Source: Microbotryum silenes-acaulis (Eukaryota > Basidiomycota > Microbotryomycetes > Microbotryales > Microbotryaceae). Taken from it: a stretch of 64,000 nucleotides of DNA. Below, piece by piece: positions 49,529-61,389 of this stretch (its first letter is position 1; each line of letters starts with the position of its first letter). Location of the stretch: assembly GCA_003665825.1 (NCBI GenBank), contig QPFY01000002.1, positions 1,240,001-1,304,000 of the forward strand, in the 5' to 3' direction. A model generated the notes under the pieces. It did not search any database. It was not told the origin of the DNA and saw nothing but the letters and a program-made list of their open reading frames with translations. The position numbers and the translations under genes are program-made.

Positions 49529-50855
49529 ATGCCTGCCTCAGCACCTAAAGGACAACCCCAAGTAGGCGATCACCTCGTCATCACTTATCCCATGGACAAG
49601 GTGATACAGTTGAGGTTGAACAAGCCCAAGGCATTGAACGCGATGGATGATAATGTAAGCTAGACTTACAGCCTCTGTGCGGTGACTCTGTGACAGCAAG
49701 AGCTGACAAACGTTCAACCATTTTTATTGTACAGCTGGAAGACGACCTTAAGAATGTATCTCATAGTAGCCCTCGCTCTCCAGGCAGGCACCCGACCGCA
49801 GTTGGGCTGACTTCGATCCTCCCCCACTCCTCGGATAGGTCCTCGATTGGTTCGAGGAAGAGCCTTCGCTTTGGGTCTGTGTCGTCACGGGTACCGGAAG
49901 AGCTTTCTGTGCCGGACAAGGTAAATGAATGTGCTTTCCGATTGCTGCACTTGCGTACTTAAGTGGCAACTCGGAATCCGATACTGACCAAAATCTTCCC
50001 GCCCCTCCCCCCTTCTCGGGCCTCGGCCTCGGCCACCCAACCCAAACCCCAATCACCAGATTTGAAAGGCTGGAACTCGACCCAAGGATCCGAGAAAGCC
50101 CCCCATGCCAAGATCCGTTCCAACCCATACGGCTTCGGATCGATCGCCCGACGTTTGTCGAAGAAGATCTTGATCGCTGCGGTGAATGGGGTCGCTTTAG
50201 GTGGAGGGGCCGAGTTGTTGGTCAATTGTGACATCGTCGTCGGGGTCAAGGGTGGGATTGTTGGGTTTCCGGAGGTTAGGAGAGGTAGGTTAGGATATGT
50301 TTCTTAACCTGCCAAGGACCTGGCATTCCCAACACCGAGACGCAGAAGCTGATTATTCGGTTCTTTGACCGACTCACCCCTCAGGTGTCATGGCCTCCGT
50401 CGGCGGCATTCCCAACGCCTACCAAAGATCGCCCCAGTTGGCTCCCTACCTCCTAACAGGCCTCAACATACCCCCTCATCTCTGCGAGCAACACATCTTC
50501 ACCCAAACCGTCGCCTCAGCAGACCAAGTCATTCCCGCGGCCTTAGAATGGGCTTCCAAAGTTGTCGACTGTTCTCCTGATGCCGTGCAGGTTACGAAGG
50601 AGCAGATCAATCTGACTAAGAATGGGGTGGGCATTTTGGATGTCGTCAAGAGGAGCTTGGATACCGAGTTGGCGCAGGCGACTTACGTGGGCGAGAATAT
50701 GAAGGAAGGGTTGAGGAGCTTTGTCGAGGTCAGTTCAAAGGGGCGAGCTGCGGATCCGAGCTTTCGTGTCGCTGATTCTTTATATTTCTGGCGATTATCA
50801 GAAACGTGCGCCGAGATGGACCGATCCGCCGCGTGTTGGCAAGACCAAGTTGTAG
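49529..50855 (+). CDS. enoyl-CoA hydratase/isomerase family protein, probably peroxisomal
   Basis: Crotonase-fold enzyme acting on CoA thioesters, most likely in fatty-acid or branched-chain breakdown. Six exons (49529-49654, 49735-49755 of 21 nt, 49839-49920, 50060-50284, 50385-50728, 50802-50855) give 283 aa. Key parts are VIQLRLNKPKALNAMDD, VVTGTGRAFCAGQDLKGW (first oxyanion-hole region), VNGVALGGGAELLVNCDIVV (second) and FPEVRRGVMASVGGIPN. The usual catalytic glutamate region is VRRGVMAS, so the exact reaction is uncertain. The protein ends VGKTKL; TKL is a weak PTS1-like tripeptide and suggests peroxisomes. Six C-terminal residues come from a separate 54-nt exon. Confidence 0.88.
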
Positions 50856-51088
50856 ACGTCTCAGGACACTCGAATCTTTTTTCGTGCAATCGACGTTGGA
50901 TGGTCCCCAGTCGGACTGGCTGAAGTTCCGGTCTCATAGCTACTCATCGGAATCTTGGAAAGACCAAGGGGGGTATGCAAGATAATGAACACAGTCAAAT
51001 CAAATATACAAATATCCAGAAGGTTTTCCTTCCGTCAGAGGGGTTGGCCATGTCGACAGTGATCATCTAGATCTTCATCGAGTTGACC

Positions 51089-52601
51089 TCATTCGTCATC
51101 ATCGTCGTCCTCTTCCTTCATCGAGGCCTTGTTGGCTGTCCTCCTTGTCGACGGCTTCCGCGGGGTCGGAGCAGGTGAATCAGCCTGGGAAAGGAAGCGG
51201 ATGCATCATGATTAGCTTTAAGACGTGGGGCGGGGATAAGACGAAACTCAGGTGAAAACTTGCCTCGGACTCGGACTTCCTCTTTTTGGACTTGGACTTG
51301 GATTTGGACGAACGAGCCTTCTTCTTCTTGGGTTTCTCCTGTGAAGATGAAACCCCACGATCAGCAACCGCAAGAGGTGTGACAGGTCGTGAGCTCTGGA
51401 TGCTCACCTCCTCGTCAGTCGAAACAGCCTCAGCCTCTTCCTCCGAATCCTCATCGGGTGTAGCTTCCTTCTTGGCACGCTTCTTGGCCGGCGCCGCAGC
51501 CTTCTTCTTTTTAGGCTTTTCCTCCTCCAACTCTTCCTCATCTTCGGCTTGCGCCTTCTTGCTCTTGCTTTTGGCTTTGGGAGCAGGCGCCTTCTTGTTG
51601 GGCGAACTGTGTCCCTCTTTGGCGGGACGGCCTTCGTCCGCCGGCGACTCGTCACCGTCTTCGCCCTTGGCCTTGGCTGACTCGGGGATGTCTGCGAATG
51701 GGGTATCATAAAATCAGCTTGCACCTTCGATGAGGATACACTATTGAACCAACGTACCTTCAGGAGCAACTAATAGCTCGCAAAGCAATCGAGAGATTCG
51801 GCGTATCAGCATCGGCAAGACGTCATGTCACTGCGAAGCTACAAACTAGGCTCACTTTGTCCCGTCTTGTAAGCCTTCTTCACTCGCTCCTGATCTTCTT
51901 CCCTGAGGTCTTCGAAACCTGAGACACCCGTAGGGTGGTGTCAGTCGCCGAGTGTTGAGATATCAGACCCTCGCAGACTCACCGTCGATTTCCTCTGCTT
52001 TGTCGATCTCTGTATGTTCCGAGACGGCCAAATTGTTAGTCTGTGTTCATTGATTCCTACAGTTCGATTACTGACTGTTCTTGACGTTGGCCAGGACGGT
52101 TTTGGTGAGACAGCCCCAGTGCCTCCATTGGAAGCTCGTCCTCCCCACTACGAATCATCGACTCAGTAAAGCCAACCGTCAGCGTACCATCGACTGGGGC
52201 GAAGCAGCTCTGTTTAATTAAACTCACTGATGTCTACCACTGTTCCAAAACGCAACTCTCCCTGCGAACCCAACAGCGGCTAGGGTTAGATGATTGACAT
52301 GGCTGACGCAGTGACGAGAGGTCGTCGGAGCTGGACCTGCCTTGCCAATTTTGGTACCTGAGCAAGGCTTAGGGCCTGCACACAAAGATTAAGACTTGAT
52401 CAAATCAGTCAGCGGATCTCGAAGGAGAGGTTCCGGGGATATCGCATACCTTTGCATCCTGCTTGCGCGCTCTGCGGAGCGACGTCACATTGTGCAAGTG
52501 GGGCACAGGCCGACAGCGTCAGCGCCTGTCAATCACTAGCACGCGTATCGATAGGGCAGAGGTGAGGATCCTACCTTGGAGTATTCGAGTCGATAGCTCA
52601 T
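51089..52601 (-). CDS. PARP-type zinc-finger protein with lysine-rich tail
   Basis: Probable nuclear DNA-break or chromatin-binding protein. Eleven exons: 52601-52575, 52471-52450, 52375-52341, 52261-52228, 52147-52076, 52009-51983, 51918-51856, 51770-51759 (12 nt), 51691-51408, 51338-51264, 51184-51089; 248 aa, all phases consistent. Residues 1-75 form a PARP zinc finger: YRLEYSK, AGCKGPKPC, GKGELRFGTVVDI, FQWRHWGCLTKTVLANVKN, giving C-C-H-C ligands. Then DLREEDQERVKKAYKTGQ and acidic/lysine-rich repeats (KPKKKK, SKSKSKKRK) to an acidic end (EEDDDDDE). There is no ADP-ribosyltransferase domain, so this is a stand-alone finger, as in several fungal proteins. Two introns look GC-AG (donors AAG/GCAGGT and GAG/GCAAGT). 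The 12-nt exon encodes most of IAPE. Confidence 0.87.
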
Positions 52602-53220
52602 CGTGACTAGGGGCGAATCACGTCGGGAGGAGGGGCAAGAGTCTCGGTGACAGCTGGGGGTGTGCTGCACTCGGTGGGGGGTTGGAGGTGGGAGAGGCTC
52701 ATTGTCAAACCGTCATCAATTGAGGCGCGCAGGGAAAGGCAGCTCTCAAGCCCGTCCTTAGTAGTCCTTAGTTGCGCCGAAATTGCCGATTAGCCTTGAG
52801 GCTGAAAAACAATGGACAAAATCGATCCCAGCGCACGCTCCGGCCCTGCCTGCTGCAAGAACGGACCCGGATCGCCACCGCTGTAGCGACTGCTGCCGCC
52901 CGTCGTAAGACCGTGTGAGCACGTCTGCGCAATCTCGACCACTTGTTGGATCGACTAGGACGTGATCTGGGCTCGTTGTGACGCCTGTTGTACGCGCAAC
53001 GAGGGACAGGGGGCACCTCGTACCTGTACCCGCCCGCTGCCGCCTCCGTTTTGCCTTTTGGAATTCGGCCTGGCCCGAAAAAGCCGCGGCGCTCGCCCCA
53101 AGTCCACCCCCTCCCGCCCACGCCACGCACGCAACCGACTGGGCTGTGCAACACGAGGTCCCACGTCCGTTGTACAGCGCATCCACCGAGGCGCGGTGCG
53201 ACCACGTGCACCCGTCAGGG
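52602..53220. other. divergent promoter region, PARP-finger gene / SPT7
   Basis: About 620 bp between divergent genes. Open frames on both strands are low-complexity and overlap each other; none has a domain. The SPT7 leader may start here. Confidence 0.4.
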
Positions 53221-56200
53221 ATGAAGGTCAGTACTTGAACTCCTCGATGCGTCATTGTCAGGCTCTTGTATCGCGTCCAGAGGTTGTTGCAGCCGCGTCA
53301 TTCGTTCGTGTATGCCCGTCCCCCTCCCCCCCTCCCCCCCTCGGCCTGTCCCCCTTCCCCTCCCCGCGATCGTCGGCCCGTGTGCTGTCCGCCGGTGCTC
53401 GCCGCGCGCCCTCGCGTGCGTTGCGCGATGCGATGCACACACATAGGGGGCGATCAGCAAAACAACCTTCGAGCTGGGTTCTCCTCGCCCGTGCTTCCAT
53501 ACTCTACATGCAGCTCGAGTAATACCTCCGCAATTATTTCGCTAATCTCTACATACTCATGCTCCTCTCGTAGTACTTGTTCGAGGCGATCGAGCGACGA
53601 TGCGGGAATCAGTCGAGCTCGGCTTCGTCCAGTCGCGTGCAATATTCGGCTGTTGAGCTCAAGAAATTGGTCCTCGATGCCAGCGAGGGCGTTGTAAGTC
53701 AAAGTCATTGTCACGCGTTCATCACTCTGACACGTGAATACGTCGATCTCGCGACGCGTCCAGCTCTTTGCATATACTCACCTTTTCCTGTTCGCGGCTG
53801 TCTCTTGCGTCATTGCAGGATGACAAGTCCTCGGCGCACGATTTTATCGACACGCTCGAGCGAATAGTGAACGAGATCAAAAACACTACCGTGAGTAGTT
53901 TGACCTGGAGCCGGCGTTAAACGTGGCACTGACGCATTTCATGATCTTCGATTGTGACAGGAGCATTCGGCAGCGTTCTTGCAAAAGGTCCGAAAGACCG
54001 ACGTTCCGGACTATTATGACAGTACGTCAATAACCGGAAACTCCGTCATGGTCGAAGATTGCTTGTATGCTCACCTCTCCGGAATGCAACGGGAATAGTC
54101 ATCAAGCACCCGATGGATCTCGCAACATTGGCCAAGCGCGTCAAGCAACAAATGTACAGGTCCAAGAAAGACTTCGCGGACGAGCTTGATTTGATCTGGT
54201 CTAATTGCTTGTTGTACAACTCTCATCCGGTGAGCGCCACTCTGCCACCCGCACTACGGAAGGAGAGTTCTCCAACTGATCTCAGCACCTTCACTGCGAC
54301 AGGGACATCCTCTGCGTCGATCAGCCGAAATCCTACGGGCCAAATCGAACCAACTCCTCGAGTTTATCAGCGATCCCGCTCTACCCACACGGTCACTCTA
54401 TGCTCAGACGGTCGCGACTCAGGTCGGTGGAGCTTCTAGTCGGCATCGTAACAGCGTGAGGGGGACACCCGCTCCCGGCGACGAAGCCGACGTCGAAGGC
54501 GATGACGGGAGCGAAGCTGGCGCAAGGGCAAGAAGCGTATCTGTCGCCCTTGGACGGCATAGCAGTATCCTGCAAGCCGCGAACGAGCGGCTGCTGAATG
54601 GCGTCAATGGCGATGCTCGGGAACGCTCCTCGTCGCCGATTTCGGGTCCTCAAACACCGCTGGCGAGCACATTCGCGCCTCGCAACAAACTGGGTCGAGG
54701 CCCGCTGGGTCGATCACCCTCTCCTATGCCCGAGCCCGAAGTGCCCTTCGAGGAACGCCCTGCTCTCATTCGCACAGCACAGGGGATGCTCGATTTCGCC
54801 TCTCTTGACGATGAGCTCTCCCGACTGGACGCTGAACTCGAGCGCAACCCCGTCGCGTCGACGTCCAAGTTGATCTATACAAATCCAACCTCGCTCGTCG
54901 CAAAAGCGTCAAAGACATCGCTGGTCTCTGAGGCATCATCCCACGATTCCGCTGAATCGCAATCCCTTCTATACAAGCTCGTCCACTCTCTCAACCCTGC
55001 CGCATACCCCTCACCCCCTCCATCCATCGCTCCGACGAACGGCGATTCTAGCTCGTCCGGCGCTACAGGTGAGGCAAGTCCACCCTCCGCCACCACAACC
55101 GTCACCTCCCGACCCAACCTCGACGAACCTCCAGATAGTCTCTGGTGGGAAACTGTTGCTCCGAGTGCCGAGACGGCTACCTGCCTTCACGACGTCGATC
55201 TCCCTTCGACCGCCTCGCTCAAGGCACTCGCCGCTGGTATGCCCCTTGTTCCTTGGAGACCCGCACCGCCAGAAGCTAAGAATGGACATCGCGTCAAGCG
55301 GAGAAAACTCGCCAAAGGTCACGAGTCAGAAGGTCGGGGCGAGAACGGGGTTGCTGAGGTTCCCAAAGCTACGACGAACGGGAAGAAGGTCAGCAAGGCC
55401 AAAATGAATGGGACGGGCCAGAACAAGAACGCCGTCCCATTGGTCGGACTAGGTCGCAAGATGCATCACAATACGGAAACACTGCGCAAGATCCGGCGGT
55501 TGCACAAGTTCCTTTCGAGTGGGACAAGAACGCCGACGTCAATGATGGAGCCGCGAGCAGAGGGTGACATCGTCCTTCCCGTCGCGGTCGACCTCTCCGA
55601 GTCCGATGTCGAAGACTCCAAAAGACCGCGAGGCGCGGCGTACCTTGATTCGGGCGTACCGGCGTCGGCATTCCGCACCGCCGATGCGCCCAAGGCGGCT
55701 CGGCAGAGCATGGAATTTGTCACAACAAGGGTGCTCGAGCACGTCGGGTTCGAGAGCTCGAGCTCCATCGCGCTCGACGTCATGACCCATGTCGCTTCCG
55801 AGTATCTTTCAAATCTGGGCCGCACGATGAGATTTTTCGCCGATCGGTTTGGTGATAAGATGTCGACCGAACAGCTGTTGCTGCATGTCCTCAGTGAGAA
55901 CGGCGTCGCTTCTCCATCCGACTTGCACGTCTACGTCTCGGACGACATTGACAAGTACGGTGCGACTCTGGATGGATTACACGGCAAGATGGACAAGGCT
56001 CGACGAGATCAGATTCAGGCGACCGAAGTCGAGGCGACCGTCGACGAGTCCAAGGTCTTCCTTGAGGATGATGAATTGGCGATCGGTACTCTATCAAGCG
56101 TGACGGGCGAGGACTTTTTCGGACTCGAAGCTCTGGGCCTCGATAAGGAGAATCATGGTGCGACGCATCTCTCGATCCCGTCGCGTCTCTTCAGTGGTCA

Positions 56201-56564
56201 GGCCGAACCAGTCAAGGAGATCGAATACCCACCACCACCGCTCACGATCTCGGCCATCTCAGCCTTGCCTCGTCTCTTGCAACCATACTTTGCTCTCCGA
56301 GCCGCGAACCCCGACTTGGGTCTACAAGAAGACCACACGCGCTTGCTTCCGGGATTACCCGGATTCTTGCCCCGAGCCAAAATCTCGCCTTTGACTGGCA
56401 AGATCTCGGCCAAGGGGGCGCTCGCTCAAAAGCGCAAATTGGACGAGTTGATGGGAGTCGAGGGTCTGCCTTCGCCTACAGTCACGGTCTCAGCTTCGAG
56501 CATCGATACCAATTTTATCACTCAGGCGACAGACAGAAAGAAGTCCCGGCCTGTGGACGGATGA
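53221..56564 (+). CDS. SPT7: SAGA complex subunit Spt7 (bromodomain plus histone fold)
   Basis: Structural subunit of the SAGA transcription coactivator. Secure exons: 53574-53693, 53819-53890, 53961-54021, 54099-54229, 54303-56564. I tentatively add 53221-53226 and 53281-53307 to reach an ATG, giving 892 aa. The bromodomain spans exons 3-7: AAFLQKVRKTDVPDYYDIIK, HPMDLATLAKRVKQ, FADELDLIWSNCLLYNS and RRSAEILRAKSNQLLEFI. After a long disordered stretch, the Spt7 histone fold reads LEHVGFESSSSIALDVM, YLSNLGRTMRFFADRFG, MSTEQLLLHVLSENGV. The C-terminal part contains LGLDKENHG and FLPRAKISPLTGKIS. Order matches yeast Spt7. The start is the uncertain part: the two short 5' exons join in phase but have little homology support. 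Confidence 0.87.
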
Positions 56565-56763
56565 AGGTTCTGCGAAAGGAAAGAATTAGAAAGATGTGGA
56601 ATCATGCAGCGTCCCATCTTGCCCCTTTCTTTTGTTGTAGCCATGTCTGCGCTCATATAAATCATGTTGACATGTTAAATACGCACCCACGCGCGCAAAT
56701 CTTTCTTGGAAAAAGGGAGTCGTCAAGTAAAAGTTCTGCATTCGTCTCCCCAGGGCTCTGCGA

Positions 56764-59700
56764 CTACGAAAGGTCGTCCTCATCGTCGTCCTCATCATCC
56801 GAAACCTGCATGAACGCGCTCCTCATCCTCTGCTTATCCATCTTACGTTTCGAGCTCACATCCTCCAACAAGACGAGCAAATCCTCCTGCTCCTTATCCG
56901 CCTCTTCCTTCGCCGATTGAGCTTGCTCCAACTCCCTTCTCAAAGTAGACACTTCCTCCGCCAAGGCGTCGTCCGATCTTCCCGCTCTAATCGCATCGAC
57001 GTCCAAAGGTGTCGCGTCCCTCAATTGATCCAATTCCGTACGCGTGGAAGCCAAGTGTTGTCGACTCGTCTCGAGTTGACTATTCGTCGATTCGAGTAAC
57101 TTTTGCGTCCGTTCGAGTTCGGCGCGAAGGCGTTCGAGTTCCATCGGGTCGTGCGTCGGGGGAGGGGCGGGGGGATGCGAACCGAACGGCGAGTCGTTCG
57201 ACGATATAGTTTGTGTAGAAGAGGAGTTGAAGAAATCGATACCGGATTGGAAGGACGAAGTCTCGTTCGCTCCTTGAGACGTAGGCCGACCACCACCGAA
57301 AAGATCATCGACTGTCCTCGAATGTCGAGTTTGTTCTAGTTCGCTAAGCACACGTTGGTGTTCGCCACGCGCGGTATCGAGTTCGGTTCGCAATGCAGCG
57401 ATCTCTTGTTCCAGTACTTCGATTTTCTTCGATGCCTCGTGATCGACCACAGGGGCTAAAGGCGATGTTACTGCAGCTGCTGCGGGCAGCGGTGGAGCGT
57501 AAGGGTCATCCCCCCGAGGTGCATACGGATCATCCCCTCCTCGAGGTGTATAAGGATCATCACGGTTGTTGTTACCTCCTCCTCCTCCTCCGCCCCCTGT
57601 TCGAGCCGCGTTCACCTCAGCATAAGCCTGTTCAAGCTCGGCTTGTAAACCCGAGATACGTGCGGTGAGACTTTCAATCTCATTTTGAAAAGCGATACGC
57701 TGTGAGTCGACTCTTAGATCAGCCCTCTCCCTCCCGTTCGAAAATGCGAGCCGCAAAAGCCAAGGTCTCAGAAGAAGAGCTCACCTCTTCATCCCTCTCC
57801 GCTGCCAAACCCAAGATCTGATTCCTCATATCCTCCATCTGTTCGGTCTGCGCCGCGATCGAGGACCTTAAAGCGGTGACGACCTCGTACGAATCGCCGT
57901 TCCCGTCCAATGATCGACGACTGGTCGTGTTCGCCGTTGGGTCCATCAGGATCGCTCGTTGGACCGAGACTGTTTCAAGTATAGTCACAGCAGGCCGTGT
58001 CAGTTTGGAGTTCTTTTGAGAGAAGTGAGCGATAAATGAACACGTACTGTAGTTGGTCTTCAAGAATTCGACGAACGAATAATCAAACCACAGTCCTTGT
58101 TCCTCCCCCAACTCTTCCTCCATCTCCTCATCAATCAACTCCAACACCGCCGGTCCAACACTTCGGAACCTCTCGTCCTCCCTCAACCTCAAGATCCTCG
58201 AAACGAATTGATCGGCTCCAACACGAGAATGTAAGATCGGATGTAGGGTGTCACGAGTTATCGGTCCCGGTTCTCGGTTGTATTCGTAGCATATCCCGAG
58301 GAGGAAGGCACAGAGCCCTTGAACGACCGAATCGACGCCCGAGGATTGGGTGATGGGTTGGATCAACTGTAAGACCCCATCAGCGATCGAGAGGGCGTTA
58401 GTCTTCTTCGAAATGAATCGTGGGCCTCCTGCGCTGTTGAATCAACTTTGGTACTCACGACTTGAAGATTGGAACCTTCGCTCAAAAACTCGGTAACGGT
58501 CGTCGGACTATTCCACAACCACAACGACAGCACCATCAAATAGCCGACCATGATTCGACTCCACTCCAAACCACGATCAGGGCCCAAGCCCGCATTTGCA
58601 CTCTGGACCTGTTCCCTTTGCGCCATCATCAAGTTCCCGACCAAGATGGAGACCAAACTCGCTCGTTCTTCCTCATCCCCATATCCCCCCGGTTCGGCAT
58701 CATCACCGGTGAAATAAATCTTGCGAGCGAATTCTTTGGACGTTTCGGAGCCCATGATGAGGTGGGAGAAGAGGAGACAGGCGAAGAAGGGGACGTAGGA
58801 ATCAAAGTGGTCTCGCGTGGCGGAAGGGAACGTTCGCATCGCGTGGAGGAGGATCGAGCCGGCGGATGGGATCTGAGGTCCAGAAGGATTGGTGTCGGGC
58901 GAGGGTGCGACCATGGTCGACAAGATGCCGAGTTGGGTTTCGGTCGAATTGGCAACGTAACTTTGGAACAAGTTCGCCGCTGCGGCTCGAATGCGTAGGC
59001 CTGATCGGCTGGGCGTACCGTCTCCGACCACGGCGAGTCGCACCACCGCGATCACAGCGGGCGCAGGCGTGCCTTTACGCCATTTGCTCCTGTTCGATCT
59101 TCGGTCCACCTCATCCTCATCCTCGTCGTCCGATCGAGATCCACCACCACGTTGTTGAGCTTGTTCACCATCGTCGTAGTCCGGATTGTAGTGTTCAGCC
59201 GGCGGTGAAGCCATCGGTCGAATCAAAGGTACGACGATGAGCGAGTTGAGCGCAGCTTGATTTGGTGGGGAGAGTCGCAAGATGTCGGCGAGCGCGTTCA
59301 TCGCCTGCGACTTGAGCATCGAAGGTGCGTTACTCGCGAGCGCCATCTCGGCCAAACATCTCGACATGCCCGACGTCAGCAAAGCTTTTTGATTCGCTTC
59401 CCTTCCGGCACCGGCACCACCGACGAGCATGCGCACGAGCGAGAGCACGAGCCCGGCGTTGACGACTTTTTGCTCCGACCATGATTGGAGCGCAAAAGCC
59501 GATAGGGAGGCCGGTGTTTGAGCCTTGGGTTGAGGGAAGAGGAGGAGAGGGGCCAAGAGGGGGATGCAGGACGTTTCCCGAAAGTAGTTCTGTGCGTCAA
59601 AGTTTTGTCAGCACGTTGAAAATTCGCATCAGCGATCTGCGGACGAAAACAATCGACGCACCTGATTGGACACGTTCCACCTCAGTAGTCCACCAATCGC

Positions 59701-60793
59701 AGCCAAGCAATCCTGTACAACGATTCCACCACTGCCGATGCCCCCCTCCTGGCGTACGATCGCAAAGAGCTTGTCGAACGCGCCCTCGAAGGCGAGCAAT
59801 TTTTGAATGTCGGCGTTGGAAGTGGTGAGTGCGATAATGAGCAAGAGTGATTCTGTTTGGGTACGTTTGATGTCAGTGGCAGTTATATGCTTCACGAGGA
59901 GCTGTACTGACCATTTCGAATGATCTCTCTCGTATCGTCGAGCGTCTCGACCAATCTGCCGACACCCCCCGGTGCGGTGAGGACGTGAGCCTGGACCTGG
60001 GAGGACCTGTTGGCGATCAAGACGCCGAGCAGTTGGAGTGAGAAGAAGCGGAGATAGAAATGAACCGGTGTGAGGAGGGTGAGAAGGGTGTGCAGCGGTG
60101 CGGCGGTTTGCAAGAATCCGTCGGTGTTTCGAAGACCCGAGTCGTCTCGGACGGGCTGTGGGTGGCGTAGATGGCGATTTCGTGAATGTGTTCAGCATGC
60201 ATGCGTTTTGGGCCCAAGTCCACTCTCGAGTGCCGTGCGATTGACTGACCCTCGAATCGACCTCTTCGACCTCGCACAGGAGCGAGAGCGTTTCGACGAC
60301 GGCTTTGGCCATCTCGACGTCCTCGGGTGCATCCTCCTCCAAGACGCCGAGAAGGATCGGCAATGCACGCTGTCCGACCTCCTGTTGAATTGACAACCAT
60401 CTTCATGCGTCAGTGGTCGGTCGGTGTGGGAGCGAGCATGATCGGCGCGGCGCGGGCACGGTTGAGCGGCTGTGTGGTGAGTGTTCGAACACGTTGGTTG
60501 ACGCCGAGCTCGGACGGGCCCGACGGCACACCCGAGAGCCGTCACTCGTCTACTAATATAGGGGACTTGACCCAGAATCGCAAGGTACAAGAACAAAAGA
60601 TTTCTTGCACGCTCGCACGTACCGACTTCCAATCCCTACTCAACCCTTTCAGACCCAACAAAGCGGCCCTCCTATCCTCGAGGTGGGTCCCGTTCAGCAA
60701 CCTGTCACACAGCTTGTCGATCGTCTCCACGGGGGACTGCTGCGTTGCGCCTGCACTCAACGCGCCGTAGCCTCGCGCCAAGGTCGAGAACAT
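56764..60793 (-). CDS. USO1: ER-to-Golgi vesicle tethering protein Uso1/p115
   Basis: Coiled-coil tether that docks COPII vesicles at the Golgi. Eight exons (60793-60623, 60381-60250, 60155-59912, 59852-59662, 59589-58459, 58366-58048, 57969-57785, 57699-56764) give 1102 aa. The armadillo-like globular head covers roughly residues 1-720: CDRLLNGTHLEDRRAALLGL, FYLRFFSLQLLGVLIANRS, QDCLAAIGGLLRWNVSNQ, ETSKEFARKIYFTGD, and GLWFDYSFVEFLKTNY. A heptad-rich coiled coil follows (QNEIESLTARISGLQAELEQ, KIEVLEQEIAALRTELD, LRRELEQAQSAKEEADK), interrupted by a Gly/Pro-rich hinge with DDPYAPRG repeats. It ends with the acidic tail SDDEDDDEDDLS typical of p115/Uso1. The coiled coil is much shorter than in S. 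cerevisiae Uso1 and closer to animal p115. Divergent from BOS1. Confidence 0.95.
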
Positions 60794-60813
60794 GTTGGGC
60801 CGCGGGTGGGCTG

Positions 60814-60869
60814 GTGCGGTGTGCGGTGTGCGGTGTGCGGTGTGCGGTGTGCGGTGTGCGGTGTGCGGA
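60814..60869 (+). repeat. 7-bp minisatellite, eight units of GTGCGGT
   Basis: Seven perfect units and one variant last unit, ending 21 bp upstream of the USO1 start codon, so it lies in the USO1 5' leader or core promoter. Confidence 0.95.
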
Positions 60870-60916
60870 TGAGCGCTGAGCGAGGCCGGTGTTTGAGTCG
60901 AGGAGATCAACGAGCG

Positions 60917-60946
60917 GGAGTGCGAGTGCGAGTGCGAGTGCGAGTG
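60917..60946 (+). repeat. 6-bp repeat (GTGCGA)n
   Basis: About five units of AGTGCG/GTGCGA in the USO1-BOS1 interval. Confidence 0.9.
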
Positions 60947-61061
60947 GGGCCAAACAAGCCAACACACACCGGAGTGAGTGGTGGGGGCCATTACCGAAGC
61001 GCGCAAATGCTCGATAATCGCCGTTCCTAATGCTCCATAGTCAGCGCGGATCGACTGACCG

Positions 61062-61106
61062 CGTTCGTGGCGCTCGTGGCGCTCGTGGCGCTCGTTGCGC
61101 TCGTTC
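61062..61106 (+). repeat. 9-bp minisatellite, five units of CGCTCGTGG
   Basis: Two perfect and three near-perfect units in the USO1-BOS1 interval. Confidence 0.9.
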
Positions 61107-61389
61107 GCCGCTGGATCGATCACCTCTCCCCGAACACCCCGAGCCACAACTCGTCGGCCTCAAACAATTCTCGGCTCTTTGGAGGAGCGAGCGAGCCCTG
61201 ACCCCGAAGATCATCCTTTGGCGCACCACAATACCTCACCGCGGTCACTTTCCCACCCCCCACCCCACTGTGGATAGGCGACAAGTTGAGCCACCAATCG
61301 TCACCGGTGAACAAAGAATTCCAGCTCCACCTTTGGGCGGGATCACGTCGGCGGCTTGGCTTCAGAGTGCAGCCCCTTGAGCCGCGACT

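Larger units (their letters stand above)
60794..61389. promoter_or_regulatory. shared divergent promoter region of USO1 and BOS1
   Basis: 596 bp separate the two start codons. The interval holds three different short tandem repeats, annotated separately. Because both genes face outward, it must contain both promoters. No TATA box stands out. Confidence 0.6.

Noticed and set aside
50927..51240. Read-through C-terminus of the PARP-finger protein past 51264
   Set aside because: Reading on gives a hydrophobic tail to a stop near 51180. Splicing at GCAAGT joins the acidic/lysine-rich exon ending EEDDDDDE, which fits the protein's composition.
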